DNA of 64,000 nt from AC-43 sp963728855 (GCA_963728855.1 CAVSLN010000013.1:1-64000), one strand, 5' to 3'; positions 1 through 9,519 are shown, numbered from the stretch's first letter. The notes: generated by a model not told the origin, from the letters alone. Made by a program: numbers and translations.

Positions 1-249
1 GGCAGTCACTGTGATGTGGGTAATCGAGTGCGCCCAGCTTGACACCGTTCGAACCTGAACCTGCTCGTCACAGGCCCGGTGGTATCCGGTGGCCACCGGA
101 ACAGCGAAGGTGCGATGCGACGGCTGCCGGAAAGCACGGTCATGATCGTTAACGCATGATCACGCACGAACCCACGGGTTCAATGACGTACTCATCCGCC
201 GAGAATAGGATGCGTCGAGTAGTAACCGAATGCGCGCCCACCAGTAAAG
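1..249. other. Intergenic, no gene seen
   Basis: No frame in this left-edge stretch looks like coding sequence and no RNA gene is recognised. It lies downstream of the minus-strand DUF6602-like gene. Confidence 0.5.
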
Positions 250-1182
250 TTACTCTAAGCTGAATGCCCACTCATCCCAGGACCAGGGGGGACTGTCGAG
301 AAAGTCTGCCGAACGCTCGCGTGCGGCCGCCTCCGTCTCCGGAGTGAGTCCCGGCGGATCGAGATTTGCCGCTCCGCCGAAAGATCTCGACAGCATGCGG
401 GCCAGCCGGAAGTATTCGGCGAACGGACGCACGTGCGGATCCTCCCAGCCAAGCCGAATCAGAAGATAGGCCAGCAATGAACCGATTGAGGGGGACCCGG
501 TGCAGGCAAAGAAATTTCCCACTAAACACAAAAGCTGATCGGGAGACGAGTCCGGCAGGTTCGCAAGCCGCCTAAACTCGACCGACTTGAGCGCAACGCA
601 CGTATCGGCGACACAGACCAGATCGATATGCTCGCGCGCATGGATGGCATGATTTTTTCCGCCGGTGATGACATATTCGTTGATCTTCGCGACGGCCGCC
701 TGCGCGGTTGACCAGCTGTGCGAATGGGCGAGGATCCCATACGCGATTGGGCTGACCAGCTCGCGATATGGGCTCCCCGTTCGAGGTGCGGACATTCGCG
801 CAATCTCGGCGGCGGTCCGTGTTGCCTCAGTGATATGCGCGGCAGTCAGAGTCAGTTTGCATTCAAACGCTGCCGCCACACCCGAAGCAACATACAACTT
901 CTTGTCCAGGAGCCTTTTTGGATACCCTGGCCGGAGTACAACAACATCAACTTGTCTGCTGGCGGCGCCGTCGTGGGCAAGGATGCGACCCTTGGTGCGC
1001 ACTTCATAGCTGGCCGGCAGCCATTCTCTCAATAATTGCGCCCAGTTCTCTTCGCCTTCGTCACCCGCCGTACCGGGATCCTCTTGGGCGCGTGACCTAA
1101 TTCGGTCGTATTCGCTCGCCATCTCGTTCGTGGTCTGAGCGACCCAGCTGTTTAGTTCGTGCGCGCGGCGAGGCTCATCCAT
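250..1182 (-). CDS. DUF6602-like protein, possible PD-(D/E)XK-type nuclease fold
   Basis: A 310-residue soluble protein with no signal peptide or membrane segment. Residues 35-115 resemble the DUF6602 domain seen in defence-associated and orphan actinobacterial proteins: an acidic helix (GEENWAQLLREWLP), then QVDVVVLRPGYP, then a hydrophobic strand ending AFECKLTL. The D...ExK arrangement is what a PD-(D/E)XK nuclease core looks like, so DNA binding or cleavage is possible but is my inference. The rest is a helical domain without recognised motifs. The start is the ATG at 1182; no clear Shine-Dalgarno is visible upstream. It is a lone gene: the neighbour at 1340 is an EAL pseudogene on the other strand, and no restriction or modification partner is present. 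Lower GC in parts suggests acquisition by transfer. Confidence 0.72.
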   Translation of the reverse strand: MDEPRRAHELNSWVAQTTNEMASEYDRIRSRAQEDPGTAGDEGEENWAQLLREWLPASYEVRTKGRILAHDGAASRQVDVVVLRPGYPKRLLDKKLYVASGVAAAFECKLTLTAAHITEATRTAAEIARMSAPRTGSPYRELVSPIAYGILAHSHSWSTAQAAVAKINEYVITGGKNHAIHAREHIDLVCVADTCVALKSVEFRRLANLPDSSPDQLLCLVGNFFACTGSPSIGSLLAYLLIRLGWEDPHVRPFAEYFRLARMLSRSFGGAANLDPPGLTPETEAAARERSADFLDSPPWSWDEWAFSLE

Positions 1183-1249
1183 ACAGATATTGTGCCAGGC
1201 TGGCTACGCCGAGCTTTCGGCGGACTGCCTTGCACGGGCTTACTCATCC

Positions 1250-1333
1250 GCCGCGGTGCGGGCGGCGCGTCGCTGTGCTCGCGCCCTTACGCTTCCCCCG
1301 CGGTGCGGGTGGGTAGCGCTCGCTGCGCTCGCG
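1250..1333. repeat. Imperfect tandem repeat, GC-rich
   Basis: Two copies of a roughly 35-bp unit (1250-1284 and 1298-1333). Both begin CCGCGGTGCGGG and end CGCTG(T/C)GCTCGCGC, separated by a short linker. The unit contains the palindrome-prone CGCTCGCTGCGCTCGCG type found dispersed in high-GC actinomycete genomes. It sits exactly where the EAL gene lost its 5' half, so it may mark the break point. Confidence 0.55.
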
Positions 1334-1339
1334 CTGGGA

Positions 1340-1912
1340 CGTTCACTCGGCGATGCCCGACTGGTCGAGGCGGTCGAGAGCCGCATCCGCCACAACGGTA
1401 TCAACCCGGACCAGCTCACGTTCGAGATCACCGAGACGGCGCTCATCGGGAACTTCACCGAAGCTCGGAGGTTCGTTGACCGAATCCACGATCTGGGTTG
1501 CCACCTGGCCCTGGACGACTTCGGGTCTGGACACGCGTCGTTCCGCTACCTCAAGCTGTTCCCCATCGACCTTGTAAAGATTGACGGTGGCTTCATCGAC
1601 AATCTTACCCGCAATCATCAAGACCAGGTGATGGTCCAAGCCATCATCCAGGTATGCCAGGCGCACGGAGTGCAGACGTTGGCCGAATTTGTTGAGGACG
1701 AACAGACACTCGAGATGCTTTCCGAGATGGGAGTCGACTTTGCCCAGGGGTATCTGGTTGGCCGGCCGAGGTCAGCCGCAAGCCTTACGGCGCACGCCGC
1801 TCGGCTGCCGCGCATCGGCGCCGCAGGTCAGCGTAAAGAACTCTTAAGAGTGTTGAGCGACTCTCCGATTCAAACCGAACGCATGCCGCCGGCGGGGTCT
1901 GCCATGCGTTAA
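1340..1912 (+). pseudogene. Truncated EAL-domain (c-di-GMP phosphodiesterase) remnant
   Basis: The frame encodes the C-terminal two thirds of an EAL domain: FEITETAL, ALDDFGSG, LVKIDGGFID, TLAEFVEDEQ and the closing FAQGYLVGRP are all present in order. The N-terminal part, including the signature E-x-L metal ligand and any GGDEF, PAS or membrane module, is missing; the upstream 150 bases are repeat-like GC-rich sequence in the same open frame. EAL proteins hydrolyse cyclic di-GMP, but without the signature Glu this fragment should be inactive. The frame stays open to a TAA at 1910, so the truncation looks like a 5' deletion rather than point decay. No ribosome site is seen at the apparent start. 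Confidence 0.8.
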
Positions 1913-2039
1913 CTACGGCGGAATGAGTTCGTTATATTGCCGATCTTCGCTGTCTGGCACGTCGGACCGGCATGGCCGGTCCGCGACTCGCGGCTTTCAT
2001 GCGGTGGGTCGACGCCGGACGGCAAGCGCCTGCACGACG

Positions 2040-2450
2040 CTTCATCTTGCCGACAACCTCGTCCATGCCGGTCACAGCCGTCGGCCCGAAAGCTCGCGTG
2101 CCGTCCTCGGATACCCGTATGTATCACGCCGCACGGGACCGGCGTATGCGAGGGCCTGACCGAGACCGAGGTTGATCTGGCCCGAAAGCTGACCGACCGC
2201 CTCAACGAGGTGATCGGCACGCAGGTACGCGCGGCCGTTCACCTTACCTGGCTCCAACCGCGCCAGGCTCGCCCTTCCTCAGCCACGGCCTATGTATCAG
2301 CGAGCCGCACTTCATCGGGCCGCTCGACGTCCGTGTGCCCCCAGTCAACTTCAACTTCCACCCAAACAGGCTGGGTCAGCAGGCGTACGCGAGCATCGTC
2401 CTTGGCGCGCTCACAACCGGGGTCGGCGAGCCCACCTCCGCAGGTGGCGA
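2040..2450 (+). pseudogene. SGNH/GDSL-family hydrolase, C-terminal fragment with frameshifts
   Basis: Three successive frames give one recognisable product: AVLGYPYVS (frame of 1923), then EVDLARKLTDRLNEVIG (frame of 1937), then FNFHPNRLGQQAYASIVLG (frame of 2335). The last piece has the block V motif of SGNH hydrolases, with the catalytic His in F-HPN-x-x-GQ. The GDSL serine block is absent, so the 5' half is lost and at least two frameshifts have occurred. Intact relatives are secreted lipases or esterases of actinomycetes. No start codon or ribosome site is assigned. Confidence 0.6.
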
Positions 2451-2489
2451 GCCCGACGGTCGCCGCCAGCTCGACTCCGAGCCTCCCGT

Positions 2490-3105
2490 CGCTAGCGAGC
2501 ACCGTCGACTGGCGCAATACGACGTACCGGTCCAACTGGGCCGGGGCTGAGACACGAGATGTCGGTCACCGTCCACGACGGCATCGGCACCGTCACCGAT
2601 CCCGGCGATTCAATCGCCACGACGACGCCGTACGAGTTTCGTGTGGCCGCGACGGCCGTCGGCGACCTCACCGGCGACGGCCGACCCCGAGGTGACGGTA
2701 TCACTCACCTGCATTCCGCCCAGCACCAACTACTTCGTCTGGGAGATACAGGTGTTCACCGACGGACCGGCAAATGTCACCGGCCTAGTGATCCCGCCGC
2801 TTCCGAACGCCCGTTACCAGGCCGTCAACCCCGTGGACAGCGAGTTCAGCGTCGTTGGCGGCGGCTGCGGGCCGGCGTCATGTACTACGGACCCGAAGAC
2901 TGCCATGGCTGCGGCCCGTCGATCCATCGCGTTCTGTATTGGCGCTGGGACGGGCGGCTTCGCCAGCCATTTGGGGCGTGTTCCGGATCAGGGCACCACC
3001 GCTGGCGATCGGCACTTGCTATTCCGATGGCCTCCGCCCAGGGGCAGACACGGTGAGAGCCGCACGAGGGGGCGACTGTCACTGTCGCTGCCATTAAGAC
3101 GTCAT
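2490..3105 (+). pseudogene. Secreted hypothetical protein remnant, frameshifted
   Basis: Coding-like peptides continue through three frames: VDWRNTTYRSNWAG, then VTVHDGIGTVTDPGDS and YEFRVAATAVGDLTGDG (frame of 2559), then VTVSLTCIPPSTNYFVWE and VFTDGPANVTGLV (frame of 2641). Composition is that of an extracellular beta-rich protein (Thr, Val, Gly, paired Cys), and LTGDGRP hints at a FG-GAP-like repeat. I cannot name the family. No signal peptide is preserved. It follows the SGNH fragment and appears part of the same decayed stretch. Confidence 0.4.
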
Positions 3106-3107
3106 GG

Positions 3108-3713
3108 TCACTGGGAATGATCGCCCGTACCGTGCTGCCCAGCGGCCAAGCGACGCTCCACGCGCGGGTCCGGCACGAGCCACATCAACGCCACCCCGAC
3201 GTAGACGGTGAGGCCGAGCCAGCCGCTGACGAACGACAGGCCGATGCCAAGGCAGTTCAACAGCAGTGAGGCCCTGCCTTTGAGATCACGGCCGATCGCG
3301 GCTGCGAGTAGGGACTGTCTGCCCTCGACCCGAAGCAGAGCACGCTGCAACACGAAGTAGGCGATGGCGGTAGCGAGGAGCACCATGCCGTAGGCAGCGG
3401 TCGGGGCTGACCGGAAGTGGTTCGCGCTCATCCAGGCGGTCGTGAACGGAATCAACGACAGCCAGAACAACAGGTGCAGGTTCGCCCATAGCGTTGCGCC
3501 GTTGACCCGGTGTACCGCCGCCAGCATGTGGTGGTGGTTGTTCCAGTAAATGCTTAGGTTCACGAAGCTGAGCACGTAGGCCAGTAGCACGGGGATGTCC
3601 TCACGCAGCGCGTGCCAGGAGCTGCCGGTCGGCGTACGCAGCTGCAACACCATGATCGTGATGAGGATGGCGATCACCGCGTCGCTGATTGTCTCAAGCC
3701 GGCCCTTTGACAT
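3108..3713 (-). CDS. TMEM175/DUF1211-family membrane protein (putative K+ channel)
   Basis: A 201-residue membrane protein of the TMEM175 (DUF1211) family, whose members form potassium-selective channels in bacteria. It has about six hydrophobic segments and starts with the family signature region RLETISDAVIAILITI. The usual R-x-x-x-F-S-D motif here reads RLETISD, so the pore-helix Phe is replaced by Ile. The middle carries YWNNHHHMLAAVHRVNG and LIPFTTAWM, both typical of the family. The start is the ATG at 3713. Upstream there is no ribosome site, but TAGCCT lies six bases before the ATG, fitting a leaderless -10. It stands alone and is divergent from an ISL3 remnant. Confidence 0.85.
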   Translation of the reverse strand: MSKGRLETISDAVIAILITIMVLQLRTPTGSSWHALREDIPVLLAYVLSFVNLSIYWNNHHHMLAAVHRVNGATLWANLHLLFWLSLIPFTTAWMSANHFRSAPTAAYGMVLLATAIAYFVLQRALLRVEGRQSLLAAAIGRDLKGRASLLLNCLGIGLSFVSGWLGLTVYVGVALMWLVPDPRVERRLAAGQHGTGDHSQ

Positions 3714-3779
3714 ACCCCGAGGCTATGTTGAACGCGTCCAACCGTGCCGTAACCGTGGCAAACCATGAGAGAAGGGGCT

Positions 3780-4020
3780 GGGCGGCGGGTGTGGCCGCTG
3801 TGGTCGGCGTGCCGGGTGGTACGACCGGGGTGAGGGCCGGCGCCGGTGGCGGGCGCTGGATCTGGGATCGGTCGTGGCGGTGCTGGAGGCGGACGCGCCG
3901 TGGGTGAACTGCCCCGAGCACGGCCCGACGGTGATCGCCTTCCCGTGGGCGCGGCACGGTGCCGGGCCTACCCGCGCCTTTGATGATCAGGTTGCGTGGC
4001 TAGCTAGGCGTTGCCTTGAC
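3780..4020 (+). pseudogene. ISL3-family transposase N-terminal remnant
   Basis: Frame 1 encodes RRWRALDLGSVVAVLEADAP, then CPEHGPTVIAFPWARHGAG and TRAFDDQVAWLARRC. This is the N-terminal zinc-binding and HTH region of ISL3 transposases of actinomycetes, normally followed by about 350 more residues with the DDE core. Homology stops near 4020, where the 3' end of the EEP-family gene begins on the other strand. No terminal inverted repeats are seen. It is a dead scrap. Confidence 0.75.
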
Positions 4021-4061
4021 CGCCTGGTGGAGTTGGCCGGCTCGTGGAATGTTGCCAGTGT

Positions 4062-5006
4062 CTACGTGGTGGTGAATCGGGCGATCAGGGGTGCGTGGTC
4101 GGGTACGGTGGCGGGCTGGCGGGTTTCTACGGAGGGCGTGATTGAGCCGATGTCGTCGACGAGGCTGTCGACGGTGTGGACGCGTAGGCGTAGGTCGCGG
4201 GAGACCAGGATGTGGTCGATGAGTTCGCCGTGGCCTTGGTAGGTGCGGGAGTAGGCGCGGCCGGGTGGTAGCAGGCTGGCGAGGTTGTACAGCCGTACCG
4301 GGTCGCCTTTGTCGGGGCGGGTGATGCTGGCGTCGTCGGGTCCGGCCAGCAGGGCGGTGGTGACGGCGTCGGGGCTGTCGTTGAGGTCGCCGCACAGGAT
4401 CGTCGGTATGCCGGGTTCGCCGTTGGTGGCCGCGGCGGTCATGACGGTGTTGAGCTGTACCCGCACGGCGACGGCTTCGGCGGTGCGGCGGAGCAGGGCG
4501 TAGCCGGCGCCGCGGGCTCGTTCGTCTTCGTCTTTGGGGTAGCGGCGCCCGTTGGGGTAGGTCAGCAGTTTGGACTTCAGGTGGGTGGTGAGCAGCCGGA
4601 TCCCGCCGGCGACGTCGACGTGGACTTGCAGGGCGCCGCGGCCCATCTGGGTCAGGGTGGTGCCGTCGACGTCGGGTACCTGGGGCAGGCCAGTCTTGGG
4701 TAGCTTGACGACCTGCGCCTGGATGGTGAGCGGGTGTGGGGACAGGACGGCGACGCGGATGCCGCGCCCGTCGGGATGGGTGGACAGGACGGTCTGCCAG
4801 CCAGCGCCCACGGCGGCGGCGAGATCGTCGGCGGGCTCCTGGCCGCCGACCTCCTGTAACGCGACCACGTCTGGGGCCAGGCCGCGGATCATGCCTGCCA
4901 GGTACTCGACCTTGCGGTCGTAGGCGTCTTTGTCGGGTGGCCCGGACGGGATGCCGGCGGGGAAGAAGTTCTCGACGTTCCAAGTCATCACGCTCAGCCG
5001 GCTCAT
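4062..5006 (-). CDS. Endonuclease/exonuclease/phosphatase (EEP) family protein
   Basis: A 314-residue EEP-superfamily hydrolase (Mg-dependent phosphodiesterase fold, as in DNase I and sphingomyelinase). Motifs appear in order: MTWNVENFF (Asn ligand), VVALQEVGG (catalytic Glu), TTHLKSKL (His), ILCGDLNDSP (D-x-N), ELIDHILVS and the closing VPDHAPLIARF (D-H). No signal peptide is seen, so it is probably cytoplasmic. The substrate cannot be predicted; nucleic acid or phosphoesters are possible. The start is the ATG at 5006, giving MSRLSVMTWN directly on the first strand of the fold. It is a single gene, flanked by an ISL3 scrap downstream and about 500 bases of non-coding sequence upstream. Confidence 0.85.
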   Translation of the reverse strand: MSRLSVMTWNVENFFPAGIPSGPPDKDAYDRKVEYLAGMIRGLAPDVVALQEVGGQEPADDLAAAVGAGWQTVLSTHPDGRGIRVAVLSPHPLTIQAQVVKLPKTGLPQVPDVDGTTLTQMGRGALQVHVDVAGGIRLLTTHLKSKLLTYPNGRRYPKDEDERARGAGYALLRRTAEAVAVRVQLNTVMTAAATNGEPGIPTILCGDLNDSPDAVTTALLAGPDDASITRPDKGDPVRLYNLASLLPPGRAYSRTYQGHGELIDHILVSRDLRLRVHTVDSLVDDIGSITPSVETRQPATVPDHAPLIARFTTT

Positions 5007-5520
5007 GTCCCCGGGCGGGGTGGTCTGCGGTGAATGTTCTTCCGCGTGTGGGCATGACTGTCACCTCGCCTCGATCTGTCTTCACTACCGACCGTAGCCG
5101 GCCACGTCGCCAGTGGTGGTTGGCTGGGTCATAACGGCGACAGCCGCCGCTAGGTCGCTGGGGGCGGCCACGCGCGGCGCGTACCAGGCTCGACGGCGAG
5201 TATTCCCACACGACCGACGTCCTGGCTGTCCTCGCCGGCGGCTGCGGTGCTCCTGTGGCGGTTTGTCGGCGAACAGGCCCCACCGAGACGAGGGCGGGCG
5301 TCCGGATTATCGCCCCTGTGACCAGGCCACGCCGATCCACGCACTGCATGGTGCGACGCCACATCCGTCGTACGCGGGCCGCCCGTGAGGCGCATGTGCT
5401 GGCGAAGACGGGGCACCGCATCTTGGCCGGTAGCGCGGCCACCGACGTCGCTTGCGGTGGGGTGCGACCGAATTAGGTGGTGATCAGGTCGTCGTCTCAC
5501 GTTCGTGACCTGGTTCGCCG
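5007..5520. other. Intergenic, no gene recognised
   Basis: Several frames are open across this region but none encodes a recognisable protein. It separates the divergent EEP and patatin genes and should contain both promoters. No obvious repeat or RNA gene was found. Confidence 0.45.
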
Positions 5521-5616
5521 ATGTCTCGGATGGCCGCTCTGTCGAGAAAGCGGCATTCCGATCATGAGCTTGACGGACCATTTGTAGTCCATATCGTCGC
5601 GGAGGGGGTTGGAGGG

Positions 5617-6576
5617 GTGTCCGGCAACGAACGCAATGTGGACTTGGTGCTCGAGGGTGGCGGAGTGAAGGGCATCGCCCTGCTCGGCGCGGTGCTCACG
5701 CTTGCTGATGCCGGCTACTCGTTTCCCAGGGTGGCCGGTACCAGTGCGGGCGCTATCGTCGCGTCGCTGGTCGCCGGGTATCAGAAGGCGGGCAAGGATC
5801 TGAATGATCTTGTCGGCGTGATGGAGGCGGCAAACTATCAGCGGTTCGAGGACGGACCGATTCTCGAAAAGCTGACCGGTCGGTTCGGCGAGGGTATCGA
5901 ACTGCTGTTGCATGAAGGCGCCCACTCGGGCAACTACCTGGTCGACTGGCTGGGCCCGGAGCTGGAGAAGGCCAATGTACGGACCTTCCATGACCTCGCG
6001 ATCAAGGACGAGGGTGGCTCGCTCGCCGAGCACCAGCGCTACTCGTTGGTGGTTCACGCCAGCGACCTGTCGCGGCACGCGCTGGTCCGACTGCCATGGG
6101 ATTACGGGGAGTACGGGCTGGAAGCCGACAAGAAGCGGGTCGTGGATGCGGTACGGGCATCGATGTCGATCCCGTTCTACTTCAGACCGGTCCAGGTCCA
6201 GACCGAAAACGGGATCGCCACCTGGGTCGATGGTGGCCTGCTGTCCAACTTTCCGATCACCGTGTTCGACCGCACGGATGGAAAGCAGCCGCGCTGGCCC
6301 ACCTGGGGGGTGCGGCTGTCCGGTCAGCCCCAGGTGAGTCGGGACCGACCGATCCACACCGCCATCGGCCTTGCCGTCAGCTGCATCGAGACTCTCTCCG
6401 GAGACTGGAACCGCTACAGGCTGACAGAGGAAGGCGTCAACCGTCGCACCATCTACGTGGACACCACCGGGGTCGCCGCGACCGACTTCGGGATCGACCT
6501 ACCAACTCGCCAACGGTTGTTTGCCAGCGGCAGAACAGCGGCGCGGACATTCCTCGAGAAGATCCTCGCCAGGTGA
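5617..6576 (+). CDS. Patatin-like phospholipase
   Basis: A patatin-family acyl hydrolase with the Ser-Asp dyad: oxyanion loop VLEGGGVKG, nucleophile elbow AGTSAGAIVA (G-x-S-x-G) and the aspartate in TWVDGGLLSNFP (D-G-G). Such proteins cleave membrane or storage phospholipids. No signal peptide is present, so it probably acts on the inner membrane face. I prefer the GTG at 5617, preceded eight bases upstream by GGAGGGGG, over the in-frame ATG at 5521, which adds a 32-residue extension with no counterpart in the family. Length is then 319 residues, normal for short bacterial patatins. It is monocistronic. Confidence 0.88.
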   Translation: MSGNERNVDLVLEGGGVKGIALLGAVLTLADAGYSFPRVAGTSAGAIVASLVAGYQKAGKDLNDLVGVMEAANYQRFEDGPILEKLTGRFGEGIELLLHEGAHSGNYLVDWLGPELEKANVRTFHDLAIKDEGGSLAEHQRYSLVVHASDLSRHALVRLPWDYGEYGLEADKKRVVDAVRASMSIPFYFRPVQVQTENGIATWVDGGLLSNFPITVFDRTDGKQPRWPTWGVRLSGQPQVSRDRPIHTAIGLAVSCIETLSGDWNRYRLTEEGVNRRTIYVDTTGVAATDFGIDLPTRQRLFASGRTAARTFLEKILAR

Positions 6577-7242
6577 CCTCATAAATTCACCTGCTTGGTT
6601 TGGTGAGCGGTGTGCTGTCGTGTCCGCATCTGTGCCGGAGCCACCGTCGCGGGATGGTCTTGGTTGGCTAGATCACCGATCTTCCGGACGGCGGCACCTG
6701 CGAATTGTCGTAGAACATCCGGCAGGTTGCGGAAGAAGATCAAGCGTGCGAGCTGAAGCCCGGGTAGGCCGGCTGTGGCTAAGCAGCAGGTCACCTCGCG
6801 TTCGTTGGTTCGGTGGACATACCGGTCACGGCTTGCGGCCGCCCAAGGCGACCGTGTTCACGGTCGAGGGTGAACCAGGTGGCACGGCATTACCAGGAGG
6901 GGTCACCCGTCCGGGCGATCCGAGGCGGGCCTGCCTCGGTGTCTCGTCGCGTACCCCACCGGGGGCGGACTTCGGCCCCGGCTGCCGCGACCTTGGCGAC
7001 CCCCCAATCCGCTAGCCGCTGGCGGCGTAGACGCTGTCCGGTTGGGAAAAGGGGACGAGCAACGAAACCTGCAGATCTTTGGGATGTCAGGACTGATCGG
7101 ATGTCCTGCCGGCAGCTATCCCCTACCGGCCTCACCCACCCCCTCGCGCGCCACTGATGTGGATAACCAGGAGGTTTCCCTGCGTTGGCATGCGCCCAAG
7201 TTTTGATCATCGTGGCCGGGCAACGTGTGTAGCGGAGGAGCT
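6577..7242. other. Intergenic, no supported gene
   Basis: This gap holds only short low-quality frames. A + strand peptide near 6870 (QVARHYQEGSPVRAI) is reminiscent of the helix-turn-helix start of small actinobacterial regulators, but it breaks off at once. I do not call it a gene. Confidence 0.4.
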
Positions 7243-9495
7243 GTGGGCAGATTCTGGGTCGACGGGGTGACCGACCTGACTCCGGTCGAGAATCAGGTAG
7301 TCGGCTGGGTCAGCGGCGGTGACGAGGCCGATGTGGCGACCATTGATGGGGACGGCCGTATCCGGGCTGAGGTGCTCAAAGCCCTGTGCCTCAACAAGCT
7401 CGACGCGGCGCCGGACCGGGTCGTGCTGCATAACGCGCAGGTGACGCACCGGCTGGACCTGTCCGGCAAGCATCTGCCACGCGGCCTGACGTTCAAGGGC
7501 TGCTCTTTCACCCAGGGCGTGGATCTCACATCGGCCCGGTCCGACTCGCCCATCGAGTTCGTGGGCTGCCGTATCGCGGATATTCACGCGGAGCGCCTGG
7601 AAACGAAGCGGGACGTGAGCGTTGCCGGCTGCGACACCACAGCGACCTTCAAGGCGGCCGATATCGAGGGCGACCTGCGGTTGACTGGTAGCCGGTTTGA
7701 CCAGCCCGACGGGTTGGCTCTGGACTGTTCCGACATGCTGGTCAAGGGCGCGGTCTACCTCGATCAGCATTGCAACGTCAACGGCAAGCTCAGCTTGGCC
7801 TCCTCACACATCACGAGCAATCTCGACTGCCGAGGCGGCCAGTTCCATAACAGGTCTGGGCTGGCGATTGACGCTACCCACCTGATTGTCGATGGCGACC
7901 TGATCTGTGAGGACGAGTTCCGCGCGTACGGTGAGGTCAGGTTGCGGTGGGCGCAGGCACGCGCGGTTCGCTTTCACGGCAGCACCGTGTCCAACCCGGG
8001 CGGCGTGGCCGTGGGGGCAGAGGGGCTGCGCGCCACCGCCGGGGTGTACTTGGACAACGGATTCCAGGCGACCGGCTCGGTCTGTCTGGTCGGCGCGCGC
8101 ATCGATGGGGAACTGCGCTGCACGGGTGGCACGTTCGACCACCGTTCGGGTGTCGCGATCGACGCCAGCCGCGTCGCCGCCGATGACATGTACCTCGACC
8201 GAGGATTCTCGGCCCTCGGCGAGGTGCGGATGGTCGGCGCGAAGCTGGGACGTCAGGTCAACTGCTCCGCAGGCAGAATCGACAACCCGAGCGGATACGC
8301 CCTTGACGCCGCCAGTCTCGACTGCGGCGGTGGCCTGTACCTCAACGACGAGTTCGCCGCCTTTGGTCAGGTACGGCTGGTGGGCGCCACCGTCCGCGAC
8401 GAGGTCAACTGCACTGCCGGCCGGTTTGAATACCCCACTGGTGACGCACTGGACGCCGACGGCATGGCCACCGAGGGGCACGTACGTCTCGATCGCGGGT
8501 TCAGGGCAATCGGTGGGGTGCGGCTGGCCCGGGTCACCGTCGGCCGTCAGCTGACCTGCGCCGCAGGCACCATCGAGCGGCCCGATGGCATTGCCCTGGA
8601 CCTGACCGGGCTCGTCGGCCACGGCGACGTGGAGCTCAACGACGGGTTCCGGGCGATCGGTGGGATCCGCGCCTGGGGCGCAACGGTCGATCGGGACGTC
8701 AGCCTGCTCAACGGCCACCTGACCAACGCGCGTGCCACAGCGTTCGACGCACACGGTCTACGAGCCGGCGGAAGTCTCGACTGGCGCCTCGCCGGCCCAC
8801 CGCAAGGCGCAGTCGATCTTTCCTTCGCCGAGGTGACCCGGCTCAAAGACAACAAGGAAAGCCGGCAAGCTATCCGGATCAACCTGGAGGGCTTTGCCTA
8901 CCGCAGCCTCGACAGCAACCTGTCACCCGCGGATCGCCTCAACATCCTTCGCCGTGCCGAGTACGCCTACCAGCCCTACCAGCAACTCGCCGCGGTGTAC
9001 CGCAGCACCGGGCAGGACCGGCAGGCGCGTGAGGTCATCATCGCCCGCGAACGTGACCGCACCACCCGGGGAAACCTGCGCTGGCACGCACGAGTGTGGA
9101 ACCATTTCCTGTACCTCACCGTCGGCTACGGATACCGACTGTGGCTGCCGTTTGTCATCGTGGCCGTGCTGGGGCTTGCCAACAGCGTCATCTACCACGT
9201 GGCGGAGCACGGCAACCTCATCGAGGGCACCGGGGGCCAGGAGACGCAGATGGTCGTCAACGGCAAGACCGCGTTCAACTCATGCCCGCCAAACTACCCG
9301 TGCTTCAACCCGGTGGCGTATTCGTACCAGTTGCTCATCCCGGGGCTGAACCTGCAGCAGGTCGACAAGTACGTACCGAACGCCTCGAAGAGGTGGGGAA
9401 CACCCCTGCTGGTGTACACATGGCTCATGGTCCTGCTGGGCTGGCTCTTCGGCGCCGGGCTGGCCGCAGGGCTCAACCGTGTGATCCGTGAATGA
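7243..9495 (+). CDS. Large repeat protein with C-terminal membrane anchor (actinobacterial membrane-associated 'oxidoreductase' type)
   Basis: About 750 residues. From residue ~50 to ~520 it is built of repeats of about 20-40 residues with the pattern G-V-x-L-x-G-A-x-I-x-G-x-x-x-C-x-G-G-x-F-x-x-P-x-G-x-A-L-x-A (for example VGARIDGELRCTGGTF), the periodicity expected for a right-handed beta-helix. Then follow a helical linker (RAEYAYQPYQQLAAVYRSTGQ) and two membrane helices near the end (YRLWLPFVIVAVLGLANSVI and YTWLMVLLGWLFGAGLAAGL). Similar actinomycete proteins are often named membrane-associated oxidoreductases, but no cofactor motif is visible, so I doubt that name. The repeats probably face the cytoplasm. 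The start is uncertain: a GTG at 7225 opens the frame, but GGAGGAG at 7234-7240 favours the GTG at 7243. Confidence 0.7.
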   Translation: MGRFWVDGVTDLTPVENQVVGWVSGGDEADVATIDGDGRIRAEVLKALCLNKLDAAPDRVVLHNAQVTHRLDLSGKHLPRGLTFKGCSFTQGVDLTSARSDSPIEFVGCRIADIHAERLETKRDVSVAGCDTTATFKAADIEGDLRLTGSRFDQPDGLALDCSDMLVKGAVYLDQHCNVNGKLSLASSHITSNLDCRGGQFHNRSGLAIDATHLIVDGDLICEDEFRAYGEVRLRWAQARAVRFHGSTVSNPGGVAVGAEGLRATAGVYLDNGFQATGSVCLVGARIDGELRCTGGTFDHRSGVAIDASRVAADDMYLDRGFSALGEVRMVGAKLGRQVNCSAGRIDNPSGYALDAASLDCGGGLYLNDEFAAFGQVRLVGATVRDEVNCTAGRFEYPTGDALDADGMATEGHVRLDRGFRAIGGVRLARVTVGRQLTCAAGTIERPDGIALDLTGLVGHGDVELNDGFRAIGGIRAWGATVDRDVSLLNGHLTNARATAFDAHGLRAGGSLDWRLAGPPQGAVDLSFAEVTRLKDNKESRQAIRINLEGFAYRSLDSNLSPADRLNILRRAEYAYQPYQQLAAVYRSTGQDRQAREVIIARERDRTTRGNLRWHARVWNHFLYLTVGYGYRLWLPFVIVAVLGLANSVIYHVAEHGNLIEGTGGQETQMVVNGKTAFNSCPPNYPCFNPVAYSYQLLIPGLNLQQVDKYVPNASKRWGTPLLVYTWLMVLLGWLFGAGLAAGLNRVIRE

Positions 9496-9519
9496 CCACT
9501 ACGGCTCGGAACGCAACAC

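Noticed and set aside
1937..2695. A single 252-codon plus-strand frame read as one gene
   Set aside because: Only about 20 residues of it look like the SGNH protein; the rest is out of frame, so the region is a frameshifted pseudogene rather than a new gene.
4000..5442. A 480-codon minus-strand frame overlapping the EEP gene in another phase
   Set aside because: Arg/Pro-rich low-complexity product; the EEP frame has all catalytic motifs.
6579..6794. A short minus-strand frame (RLIFFRNLPDVLRQF) that might be a transposase C-terminus
   Set aside because: Only 15-20 suggestive residues, no catalytic motif and no continuation, so not called.
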